A DNA stretch of 64,000 bases, from positions 1-64,000 of the forward strand of contig JAKQJM010000057.1 in NCBI GenBank assembly GCA_029561145.1, given 5' to 3'. Under the pieces are notes generated by a model. The model made no database searches and was not told where the DNA came from. It was given only the letters and a program-made list of their open reading frames with translations. A program made the translations under genes and the position numbers. The stretch comes from Pseudomonadota bacterium. GTDB lineage: Bacteria; Pseudomonadota; Gammaproteobacteria; Xanthomonadales; Rhodanobacteraceae. Within the stretch, counting starts at the first letter, position 1. The number at the start of each line of letters is the position of its first letter. Shown one piece after another: positions 27,899 to 36,757 of this stretch.

Positions 27899-30757
27899 AT
27901 GCCCATCTCCGTCCGGCCTCGGGCCATCGACATCCTTCTCGATTCGCGATTGTCCCGTCTCGAATCGCTGTGTCGCGAAGCCGGCGTGCCGTTCTACGAC
28001 GATGCCGGCGTCGACAGCCACCTCGATCGTGTCCTGCTGGCCAGCGACTACGCCTATGAGAGTTTCGTCCAGGATCCCCAGTTGCTCGGGCCGGAGCTGG
28101 TTCGCCTGATGAACGATCCTCGCCACGCCGATGCGCGCGTGGCGCCGTTCTCGTCCAGCTTGCCGGACAGCGAGTTTCGCAGCGAGCTGCGGCGCTTCCG
28201 TCGACGCGAATCGATACGCCTGATCTGGCGTGATGTGAACAATGTTGACAAGGTCGAGACGACCCTGACCGGCGCGAGTGTGCTCGCCGAAGTCTGCCTC
28301 GAGGCGGCCCTGCGTCATGCCGAGCGTCAACTGGTCGAGCGGCACGGAAATGTTCGCGCGGCTTCGGGCGAGATCCAGCGACTGGTCGTGCTCGCGCTCG
28401 GGAAACTCGGCGGCGGCGAGCTCAATTTCTCCTCCGATGTCGATCTGGTGCTGGCCTACGACGAGCCTGGCGCGAGCGATGGCGCGCGCCCGCTCGATGC
28501 CGAGATCTGGTATTCGCGCTTGAGCCAGCACCTGATTTCGCTGCTCGCTGATCGAACGCCGGATGGCTATGTGTATCGCGTCGATCTGCGCCTGCGGCCG
28601 TTCGGCAATGTCGGCCGCGTCGCGCTTTCGTTCTCGGCGATGGAGCAGTACTACCAGCGTGAAGGTCGCGACTGGGAGCGCTACGCCTGGATCAAGGCGC
28701 GTCCGGTTGCTGGCGACAAGGCCGCCGGCGCGCGCCTGCTCGCGACACTGCGGCCTTTCGTGTTCCGTCGCTATTTCGACTACACCGCGTTTGCCGGCCT
28801 GCGCGAGATGAAGGGTCTGATCGATGCCGAGGTCGCGCGCAAGGATCTTGCTGAGCATCTCAAGCTCGGCCCCGGCGGCATCCGCGAAATCGAATTCATT
28901 GTCCAGCTCATGCAATTGATCCGTGGCGGTCGCGAATCGGCACTGCGCGTGCGCGGGCTGTTGAGTGCCCTGTCCGCCTGCGAGCAACTCGGCCTGATCA
29001 GCGCCAAGCGCGCCAGGGCTCTGGGCGACGCCTATCGCCTGCTGCGACGCGTCGAGAATCGCGTGCAGATGTTTGCCGACCAGCAGACCCACGAACTACC
29101 CGCCGACGAGAGCCAGCGGACCCGCATCGCGCTGGCGCTCGGCCATGCCGACAGTGCGGCATTGAATGCCGAACTGGATCGTCACCGCGCCGCGGTCAGC
29201 GAAGAATTCAACAACCTGATGGCGCCGGCCCGGCGCGCGCGCAGTTCGGAGTCGACGGCGGAGTGGAACGCGGTATGGGCCCGCTGCGTTGGAGAGGGCG
29301 TTCACGCCGAAGCGTTCGCCGATGCCGGTTTCGATCCCGTCGAGCCGGTGGTCGCGGCACTTGAAGGCCTGATCGGCAGCCCGATCCTGCGCGCGGCCTC
29401 GGTGCGATCGCGTGAACGAATCGATCGGGTCATGCCGGCACTTTTCGCTGCAGCAGCCGAGAGCGCGGCGCCGGGAGCCTGTCTGGTCCGCCTGATCGGA
29501 CTCGTGCATGCGGTCGCGCGCCGGTCAGCCTACCTGGCCCTGCTCGACGAGCAGCCCGCGGCGCTCAAGCGCCTGACGGCCGTGTTCGCGGCGAGTGCCC
29601 TGCTTGCCGAGCGCGTGATCGCGTACCCGCTCCTGCTCGACGAGCTGTTCGACGAGCGCAGCGAAGGGCTGCCGCCGGGTCGCGACGAGGTCGAGGCCGA
29701 GATGCTGCGCCGCCTGGCTTCGATGCACGATCACGATCTCGAGCGCGAGATCGAGCTGGTCCAGGAGCAGCGACTGGCTGCCGTATTCCGCCTCGGCCTG
29801 GCGTTTCTCGGCAAGCGTATCGATGCCGTGCGCGTTGCACGCAATCTGGCCGATGTTGCTGAAGCGGTACTCGGCACGGTCCTGCGTATCGCCGAGCGCG
29901 ACCTGGTCGCCGCGCACGGACGCATCGGCGACCGTCCTGGCGAAGGCGCGGCAATGGCCGTGATCGGCTATGGCAGCCTGGGGGGAATCGAACTCGGATT
30001 CGGCTCCGATCTCGATCTCGTGTTTGTCTACGACAGCAGCCACGCCCACCTCGAATCGGACGGTGAAAAGCCTCTCGAAGGGGCACGCTACTACGCGCGC
30101 CTCGCGCAGCGCTTTGTTCATCTGCTGACGATGCTGACGCGCTCGGGGCGACTCTACGAGATTGACGTGCGCCTGCGTCCCGATGGGGGCAAGGGCGTGC
30201 TCGTCACCACCCTTGATGCCTATGCGGCCTATCAGCACGAGCGAGCCTGGACCTGGGAGCACCAGGCACTGGTGCGTGCCCGCGCGGTTGCCGGCGATGT
30301 CAACGTGTGTCGACGATTCGCCGAGACGCGGGCCGCGGCGCTGGAAGCGCGCGTCGATGCGAACGAACTGCGTCGGCAGATCGTCGACATGCGCTCGCGC
30401 TGGCGCAGGGAAAGTGATCGCTCGGACGAACAGATGCTCGATCTCAAGCAGGGCCTTGGCGCCCTCGTCGATATCGAGTTCCTGATGCAGGCGCTCGTGC
30501 TTGAGCACGCATCGGCGTGTCCGCGCCTGCTCACGGTGACCAACACGGTCGATCTCATCGAGACCGCGGAACAGGGGGGCCTGCTCGACGCATCGCAGTC
30601 CACCGGGCTGCGCGACGCGCACACACACATCCTCGGCCGGTCGCTCGCGGCGACGCTCGACGCGCGGCCGCGCGTGGTGCTGCGTGATGCGGAAGTCGAG
30701 CAGTCGGCGCGCGACGTGTTGCGCATTGCCCGGGAACTCGATCTTGCCTTCGACTGA
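27899..30757 (+). CDS. glnE: Bifunctional glutamine synthetase adenylyltransferase/deadenylase
   Basis: LVVLALGKLGGGELNFSSDVDLV and AVIGYGSLGGIELGFGSDLDLVFVYD duplicated nucleotidyltransferase motifs; full GlnE-like length. Confidence 0.95.
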   Translation: MPISVRPRAIDILLDSRLSRLESLCREAGVPFYDDAGVDSHLDRVLLASDYAYESFVQDPQLLGPELVRLMNDPRHADARVAPFSSSLPDSEFRSELRRFRRRESIRLIWRDVNNVDKVETTLTGASVLAEVCLEAALRHAERQLVERHGNVRAASGEIQRLVVLALGKLGGGELNFSSDVDLVLAYDEPGASDGARPLDAEIWYSRLSQHLISLLADRTPDGYVYRVDLRLRPFGNVGRVALSFSAMEQYYQREGRDWERYAWIKARPVAGDKAAGARLLATLRPFVFRRYFDYTAFAGLREMKGLIDAEVARKDLAEHLKLGPGGIREIEFIVQLMQLIRGGRESALRVRGLLSALSACEQLGLISAKRARALGDAYRLLRRVENRVQMFADQQTHELPADESQRTRIALALGHADSAALNAELDRHRAAVSEEFNNLMAPARRARSSESTAEWNAVWARCVGEGVHAEAFADAGFDPVEPVVAALEGLIGSPILRAASVRSRERIDRVMPALFAAAAESAAPGACLVRLIGLVHAVARRSAYLALLDEQPAALKRLTAVFAASALLAERVIAYPLLLDELFDERSEGLPPGRDEVEAEMLRRLASMHDHDLEREIELVQEQRLAAVFRLGLAFLGKRIDAVRVARNLADVAEAVLGTVLRIAERDLVAAHGRIGDRPGEGAAMAVIGYGSLGGIELGFGSDLDLVFVYDSSHAHLESDGEKPLEGARYYARLAQRFVHLLTMLTRSGRLYEIDVRLRPDGGKGVLVTTLDAYAAYQHERAWTWEHQALVRARAVAGDVNVCRRFAETRAAALEARVDANELRRQIVDMRSRWRRESDRSDEQMLDLKQGLGALVDIEFLMQALVLEHASACPRLLTVTNTVDLIETAEQGGLLDASQSTGLRDAHTHILGRSLAATLDARPRVVLRDAEVEQSARDVLRIARELDLAFD

Positions 30758-30850
30758 TCGATTGCCCGGCGACGCGCTGTCCCGGACGAAGCACCGTGCC
30801 GGCATGTTTGCCGCCGACCGCCGATTGTGGCAGCTTGCCGCCATCGCTTG

Positions 30851-31447
30851 ATGGGGCGCCCAGTGGCCCAGCTCACTCAACTGATCGTTGCAGCACGGGA
30901 TGGCGACAAGCGTTCGGCAGAAATGCTGTATCGCGCCGTCTACGACGACCTGCATCGGCTCGCCGCGCGCCAGGTGGCGCGTGGCGAAGGCGGCGGCCTC
31001 GGTGGTACCTCCCTGGTCCACGAAGTGTATTTGCGCCTCGCCAAGCCCGAAGCGCTGGTCCTGAACGACAGCCAGCACTTCTTTGCGGTGGCCGCGCGTG
31101 CGATGCGCCAGATCGCCGTGGACCATGCGCGCGAACGCCTTGCCGCGAAACGTGGCGGAGGCGCGCCGGCGACGACGCTTGGCGCAGCGGAACAGGTCTC
31201 GACCGGTGACGAGTTGCGCCATCAGCAGTTGTTCGTCCTGAACGAGGCGATGGAGGCGCTCGAAGCCGTCGAGCCACGCATGGCGCGACTCGTCGAATTG
31301 CGTTTTTTTGGTGGCCTCAAGCTCGAGGAGGCCGGTGAACTGCTGGGCTTGTCGCCGCGAACGCTCAAACGCGATTTCCGTCGCGCGCGCGCTTTCCTGC
31401 ATGCACGTCTGGGCGACGGTGGTTTGCCGCATGACGCCGCAGACTGA
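30851..31447 (+). CDS. ECF-type RNA polymerase sigma factor, TIGR02999-like (module D)
   Basis: LGGTSLVHEVYLRL; RLVELRFFGGLKLEEAGELLGLSPRTLKRDFRRARAFL. Confidence 0.92.
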   Translation: MGRPVAQLTQLIVAARDGDKRSAEMLYRAVYDDLHRLAARQVARGEGGGLGGTSLVHEVYLRLAKPEALVLNDSQHFFAVAARAMRQIAVDHARERLAAKRGGGAPATTLGAAEQVSTGDELRHQQLFVLNEAMEALEAVEPRMARLVELRFFGGLKLEEAGELLGLSPRTLKRDFRRARAFLHARLGDGGLPHDAAD

Positions 31448-34178
31448 GCGGGCCGCACGCGCCCTCGGCCTGTTCGACGAGTTGCTCGATCTGGACTCGG
31501 CGCAGCAGGAGCGCCGCCTGCACGCGGTGCGCGCCGACGAACCCGAGTTGGCCGATGAAGTCGCGCGCATGCTCGCGGCCGATGCGAACGCCAGTGGCGT
31601 GATCGATCGGGGACTTGCCGGACTCGCAGCGACTCTCGCACCTGATATCGGCGATGGCAGTGTCGGCCCCGCTGCGCAGGGGCGACGAATCGGACCGTTT
31701 GTCCTGATGCGCCTGCTCGGTCGTGGCGGCATGGGTGAGGTCTGGCTCGCGCAACGCAAGGACGGCGACTTCTCGCAGGAAGTCGCGCTGAAGCTGTGCA
31801 GGCGAGGAATGGACAGCGAGGACATGCTGCGCCGTTTCGTGCAGGAGCGCCGCATCCTCGCCGATCTCTCGCATCCGGGCATCGCCCGATTCATCGACGG
31901 CGGCGTCGGTGACCAGGGAGCCCCTTGGTACGCGATGGAATACGTCGACGGCATGAGCCTGACCGAGCATGCCCGCGCGCATGGCTTCGGCGTGCGCCAG
32001 CGCATCGCATTGATGGCCGACGTCGTCGAGGTGGTGGCGTATGCGCAGACCCGGCTCGTGGTGCATCGCGACCTCAAGCCGTCGAACATCCTCGTCGACA
32101 AGGCAGGTCGGGTGCGTCTGCTCGACTTCGGCATTGCCAAGCTGCTGCAGGACGATCGCGACGTGGGCGCGACTGCGACTGGCCTGCGCGCGATGTCGCC
32201 CGCCTATGCGGCACCCGAGCAGATTCTCGATGAGCCGATCAGCACGGCAACGGATGTCTACGCGCTCGGCGTCGTGCTGCACGAGTTGCTGACCGGATCC
32301 CTGCCGCATCAGCGCGGCAGTGGAAACCTCGAAGGACTGGTCGACAAGCTGCGTCACGAAGTCACCCAACGACCGAGTGCACGCCTGCGCCAGTCCGATG
32401 CTTCGCTTGCACAGACGCTCGGCGTAGACAGTGGAGGCGTGCAGCGTTTCTCCCGTTCGGTTGCAGGCGAACTCGATACGATCGTGCTGACTGCGCTGCG
32501 CCACGAACCTGCGCGACGCTACGCATCGGCAGCGGCCCTGGCCGACGACCTGCGTCGCTGGCTGGACGGTCGCCCGGTCGCTGCGCAACCGGATTCCACG
32601 ACCTATCGCATGCGCAAGTTCGTCAGCCGCCATCGTCTCGCCGTGGCCAGCGCGTGTGGCGTGCTGCTCGCATTGATCGCTGGCCTTGCTGCCACGTTGT
32701 GGCAGGCGAGCGTCGCGCGCGAGGCCGCACAGCGCGCCGATGCGGAGGCCGAAAGCAGTGGGCGGATCGCGAACTTCGCGCTTGCAATGGTGCGCGAGCA
32801 ATATGTCTTCGGTCGCAAGACCACCGAGCCACGAACTCCAAGCGAGATGGTGGCTGCGAGCGTCGAATCGGCGCGCAAGGAACTCAAGGACGACGATCGC
32901 GCGCGCGCAACGATCCTGAGCAAGCTTGGCGAATTGCAAGCGGTGATCGACAGCCCGGCGCGCGCGGAGCCGGCAGTGGCCGAAGCACTGCAGATAACGC
33001 GCAAGCTGCGTGGCGACGCCGACCCGGAAACCGGCGACGCACTGGTCGCGCTCGCGACCGTCAGGGACCAGGGCGATCAATTGGTCGAAGCCGAATCCCT
33101 GCTGCGCGAGGCACTGCAGGTATATGCGCGCAGTCCGGGCAATCAACAGGCGATCGTCATGACCCGTTCGCGGTTGGCCAGCATCCTGCGCCGCACGAAT
33201 CGCATCGATGAAGCGATCGCGGAACTCGATCTGGCGCGCGGCATCGCCGCCGAAGCGTATGGCGCCGACCATCCGAACACGATCGAATTGACCGGTAACA
33301 GTGCGATCCTGCTCGAGCAGATCGACCGGCTGGGCGAGGCCGAGGCCGGCTATCGCAACGCGATTGCCGGGTACCAGCGCATCGACAAGGATTTTCCGCG
33401 GATGATCAATCCGCTTTTCAACCTCGGCATGCTGCTCGGGCGCACCGGGCGCTACGCCGAGGCGAGGGCGTCGGCCCAGCGCGCCCTCGATGTCGGTCGT
33501 CGCCAGGCGGGCGCGGCGGACCCACGCGTATTGTTCATGGAAATCCGTTACGCCGAACTGCTGCGGCGGATCGGCGAGACTGCGGCGGCCGAGCATGAGC
33601 GCGACGCGATCGATGCAGCACCTTTGCTGGATCGCCCGGTGCAGCACAGTCGCCTGATCCAGCTCAACGCACAACTGCTTGCGGATCGTGCCCGCCACGA
33701 CGAGGCGCTGGTCGAACTCGACAAGGCCGCAAGCACGCTGGACGGTGCGGCCGGCGAACTTGTCGACTCGCTTGCCGGGCTGGACATCCAGCGTGCCGAC
33801 ATCCTGATTGCGGCGGGTCGCTGGGCCGACGCCTCGATCGCGAGCCAGCGCGCACGACAACGCCTCGACGGAGAGGAAAGGTCCCCGGTGGACCTGCGCG
33901 CGGAACTGGCGCGCATCGAGGCGCAGATCGCCGCCCACGACAATCGCCTTGCCGATGCCCATTCGATGCTCGCCGCGGCCATCCGCACGCTGACGGCAGT
34001 CACCGGCGCCGATACCGTCGAAATCGTGCGACTGGAACTGGATCTTGCCGGCGTGCTCGAAAAAACACCCGGCCGGGGCGATCAGGCGGCGCGGACGCGG
34101 GTCCAGGCGCGGGCACGTCTCGATGCGCTGGGGGTCGATCCGCTGTGGGCACGGCCAGCGATCGCATCCGGAGCCTGA
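31431..34178 (+). CDS. Ser/Thr protein kinase with C-terminal TPR repeats (module D)
   Basis: GRGGMGEVWLAQ, VALKLCRRG, HRDLKPSNILV, DFGIAKLL; KFVSRHR plus TM; TPR-like C-terminus; overlaps the sigma gene by 17 nt. Confidence 0.92.
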   Translation: MTPQTERAARALGLFDELLDLDSAQQERRLHAVRADEPELADEVARMLAADANASGVIDRGLAGLAATLAPDIGDGSVGPAAQGRRIGPFVLMRLLGRGGMGEVWLAQRKDGDFSQEVALKLCRRGMDSEDMLRRFVQERRILADLSHPGIARFIDGGVGDQGAPWYAMEYVDGMSLTEHARAHGFGVRQRIALMADVVEVVAYAQTRLVVHRDLKPSNILVDKAGRVRLLDFGIAKLLQDDRDVGATATGLRAMSPAYAAPEQILDEPISTATDVYALGVVLHELLTGSLPHQRGSGNLEGLVDKLRHEVTQRPSARLRQSDASLAQTLGVDSGGVQRFSRSVAGELDTIVLTALRHEPARRYASAAALADDLRRWLDGRPVAAQPDSTTYRMRKFVSRHRLAVASACGVLLALIAGLAATLWQASVAREAAQRADAEAESSGRIANFALAMVREQYVFGRKTTEPRTPSEMVAASVESARKELKDDDRARATILSKLGELQAVIDSPARAEPAVAEALQITRKLRGDADPETGDALVALATVRDQGDQLVEAESLLREALQVYARSPGNQQAIVMTRSRLASILRRTNRIDEAIAELDLARGIAAEAYGADHPNTIELTGNSAILLEQIDRLGEAEAGYRNAIAGYQRIDKDFPRMINPLFNLGMLLGRTGRYAEARASAQRALDVGRRQAGAADPRVLFMEIRYAELLRRIGETAAAEHERDAIDAAPLLDRPVQHSRLIQLNAQLLADRARHDEALVELDKAASTLDGAAGELVDSLAGLDIQRADILIAAGRWADASIASQRARQRLDGEERSPVDLRAELARIEAQIAAHDNRLADAHSMLAAAIRTLTAVTGADTVEIVRLELDLAGVLEKTPGRGDQAARTRVQARARLDALGVDPLWARPAIASGA

Positions 34179-34288
34179 ACAGGATTGTTCATTCGGCGCG
34201 GATGGCGCCCCGATTTGCTGCGAAACCCCGGATCACGGCGGAGCCGACACCGTGATCGGAAAGCCGGCCGAGCGCAGTCTGGGCGCAA

Positions 34289-35296
34289 TCAGCCAGTGCG
34301 AAGACGATGCGATTGCCAGAAAACCTGCACACGTCGCGCAAGTTCGTCGAGCTCGCGCAGCGGCGCCGCTGCGGTGCCCGGCTCGAAATCGATCGACGAC
34401 AGGTGGCCCGCTCGCATCAAGGCGTCGTGGAACGCGCCGAGCTTGCCCGGGATCCTCCGCGGCGCGAACACATGCACGGGTTTGCCGGTCGCGCAGGCCT
34501 CGGAAACCATGTTGACCGAATCGGCCGTGACGACGAAGCGGTCGGCCCAGCCGAGGATGCCCATGTAGGGATTCTCGCCTTGTTCGGCGCCGGTCCAGAC
34601 CAGGCCGGGCCAGGCGGAGAAGTCGCGACGCAGCCGCTGGGCGAGATCGACCGGCGTCCGCCGCGACGTGCTGACGAGGAAGCTGCCACCTTCCTCGACG
34701 TGACGACGACCGAGCATGCGCAACAGCGCCGCGAAATACTCTTCGTCGAGAGCCTGGGCCGGGTGTGTCGCGCCGATCAGCACGCCGGTCCGTGGAGCCG
34801 GCAGGTCGCCCAGTTGCGTGAAGCGCGCCCTGCCTTCGGCGAGCCGCGCATCATCGATTGCATGGAGCCCGCCGATCGTCCCGAGCACATTGCTCCCGGC
34901 GAGCTGATCGTGATGCGGTGCGACGACGACGTCGAACAGGTCAGGTGACACGCGCGGATCGAGGATCTGCACGGTGAAGCTGCGACCTTCGCTGCAAGCG
35001 CGCAGGCAGCGTGTCAGCAAGGCGGCCTTGCGACCGCAACCGATCGCGATATCGGGCCATGGCGCTGCAATGGCCTGGCCGTCCTCTGCGCGCATCGCAT
35101 GCATCGCGCCGAGGTCCAGGCGGGGTGCGAACCAATCCCACGGATGGCTGAGCCGGAGGCGGATGATCCGCGGCGACAGGCCGAGCGCCGTGGCCAGCGC
35201 GAGCGCCTGGCGCTCGTTGCCGGCTGCACCGTCGCTGACCACCCAGCAACTGCGATTGGATTGCTCAGATGTCAAACCGGCTTCCTTCGCTATCAT
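34289..35296 (-). CDS. ELM1/GtrOC1-like family protein (DUF1022-type glycosyltransferase fold)
   Basis: CWVVSDGAAGNERQALALATALG; FVVTADSVNMVSEACATGKPVHVF. Confidence 0.82.
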   Translation of the reverse strand: MIAKEAGLTSEQSNRSCWVVSDGAAGNERQALALATALGLSPRIIRLRLSHPWDWFAPRLDLGAMHAMRAEDGQAIAAPWPDIAIGCGRKAALLTRCLRACSEGRSFTVQILDPRVSPDLFDVVVAPHHDQLAGSNVLGTIGGLHAIDDARLAEGRARFTQLGDLPAPRTGVLIGATHPAQALDEEYFAALLRMLGRRHVEEGGSFLVSTSRRTPVDLAQRLRRDFSAWPGLVWTGAEQGENPYMGILGWADRFVVTADSVNMVSEACATGKPVHVFAPRRIPGKLGAFHDALMRAGHLSSIDFEPGTAAAPLRELDELARRVQVFWQSHRLRTG

Positions 35297-35453
35297 GCAC
35301 GACCCTTTCCGATCTCCGTCACGGCCGATCGAAAGGCGTCCATTGTCCACCATGCAGCAGCAATCCGTTGTCATTGTTCGCGTTGATTGCCGGCCATGCA
35401 TCCCTAGATCATGCTGCGACCAGCGATGAAGACGCGACACCTAAGGAGTTTCC

Positions 35454-36056
35454 ATGAAGAATCGGCTGGACGACCCGGCGCTTGACCAGATATTCCGTAC
35501 CGCGCGGACCTACCGACGCTCGGCGGATGCCTGGCTTGATGCGCCGGTCAGCGACGCGTTGCTGAAGCAGGCCTATGATCTGGCCAAGATGGGCCCGACG
35601 AGTGCCAATGCACAGCCCTTGCGCGTGGTCTTCGTGCGCAGCGCAGCGGCCAAGGAAAAGCTGCGCCAGGCGCTTTCCGAGAGCAATGTCGAGCAGACCA
35701 TGGCGGCCCCGGTCACGGCGATCGTTGCGGCGGATCATGCGTTCTACCGGCATCTTCCCCGGCTCTACAAGGAGGAGGACGCGACACCCTGGTTCGAGGG
35801 CAAGCCGGATGCGATCGCGGCGACAGCGTTTCGCAACTCGAGCCTGCAGGGCGCCTACCTGATCATCGCGCTGCGCGCACTGGGCCTTGATTGCGGTCCG
35901 ATGTCCGGCTTCAGCAATCCACGTGTCGACGAGGCATTTTTCGCTGGCACCGAAATCAAATCGAATTTCCTCATCAATATCGGCCACGGCAATCCGGCCA
36001 ACCCCCGGCCACGCGAAGAGCGGTTCACCTTCGACGAAGCCTGTCAGATCCTTTGA
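35454..36056 (+). CDS. Malonic semialdehyde reductase/nitroreductase family protein (RutE/HadB-like)
   Basis: RTARTYRRSADAWLD..., AKMGPTSANAQPLRVVFVRS; NFLINIGHGNP. Confidence 0.88.
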   Translation: MKNRLDDPALDQIFRTARTYRRSADAWLDAPVSDALLKQAYDLAKMGPTSANAQPLRVVFVRSAAAKEKLRQALSESNVEQTMAAPVTAIVAADHAFYRHLPRLYKEEDATPWFEGKPDAIAATAFRNSSLQGAYLIIALRALGLDCGPMSGFSNPRVDEAFFAGTEIKSNFLINIGHGNPANPRPREERFTFDEACQIL

Positions 36057-36079
36057 ACCCACCGACTGCGGAGTAACCC

Positions 36080-36670
36080 ATGTTCAAGAAGACCCTGTTT
36101 GCGACGGCCCTGATGCTGTCCTCGGCCTCGACGTTTGCAGCGACCGAAGCCTATGTCATCGATGGTTCGCATACCCAGACCGAATTCAGCTGGAACCATT
36201 TCGGATTCTCCAATCCGAGCGCGAATTTCGACAAGATCGAAGGAACGATCAACTACGACGCCGCCGATCCGACGAAGTCGTCGGTCGACGTCACGATCGC
36301 GATCGACAGCATCAACAGCCATGTCACGAAACTCGATGAACATCTGCAGAGTGCGGACTTCTTCGATGCAGCCCAGTTCCCGACCGCCACCTTCAAGAGC
36401 ACGAAGATTGCCAAAGGGACCGCGAAGGACGAGTTCAAGGTGACCGGCGACCTGACCATCCATGGCGTGACCAAGGCGGTCACGCTCGATGCCACGCTCA
36501 ACCGTGCCGGCGCGCACCCGATGTCGAAAGCGCTGACCGTCGGATTCGATGCCAAGGTGGTGATCAAGCGCAGTGAATTCGGCGTCGGCAACTACGTGCC
36601 GAACGTCAGCGATGACGTCAAGATCCATATCACCACGGAAGCCAGCGTGCCGAAGCAGGCCGCGAAGTAA
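36080..36670 (+). CDS. YceI family periplasmic protein
   Basis: Signal peptide; YVIDGSHTQTEFSWNHFGFSNPSANF; FKVTGDLTIHGVTKAVTLDATLN. Confidence 0.93.
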   Translation: MFKKTLFATALMLSSASTFAATEAYVIDGSHTQTEFSWNHFGFSNPSANFDKIEGTINYDAADPTKSSVDVTIAIDSINSHVTKLDEHLQSADFFDAAQFPTATFKSTKIAKGTAKDEFKVTGDLTIHGVTKAVTLDATLNRAGAHPMSKALTVGFDAKVVIKRSEFGVGNYVPNVSDDVKIHITTEASVPKQAAK

Positions 36671-36676
36671 GCAGTT

Positions 36677-36712
36677 CGAACGATCACCGGTGCTTATGCC
36701 GGTGGTCGTTCG
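36677..36712. terminator. Hairpin between convergent genes (bidirectional terminator-like, no T-run)
   Basis: CGAACGATCACCGG-tgcttatg-CCGGTGGTCGTTCG, 14-bp stem with one G-U. Confidence 0.5.
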
Positions 36713-36757
36713 ATCGATCCGCGAGCGGGTTGCCGGATCTCCCCGGCGTGACGTCGG

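Noticed and set aside
29525-32140. 871-aa minus-strand ORF
   Set aside because: Antisense to glnE, sigma D and kinase D; no domain signature.
31365-33962. 865-aa minus-strand ORF
   Set aside because: Antisense to kinase D, which has complete kinase and TPR signatures.
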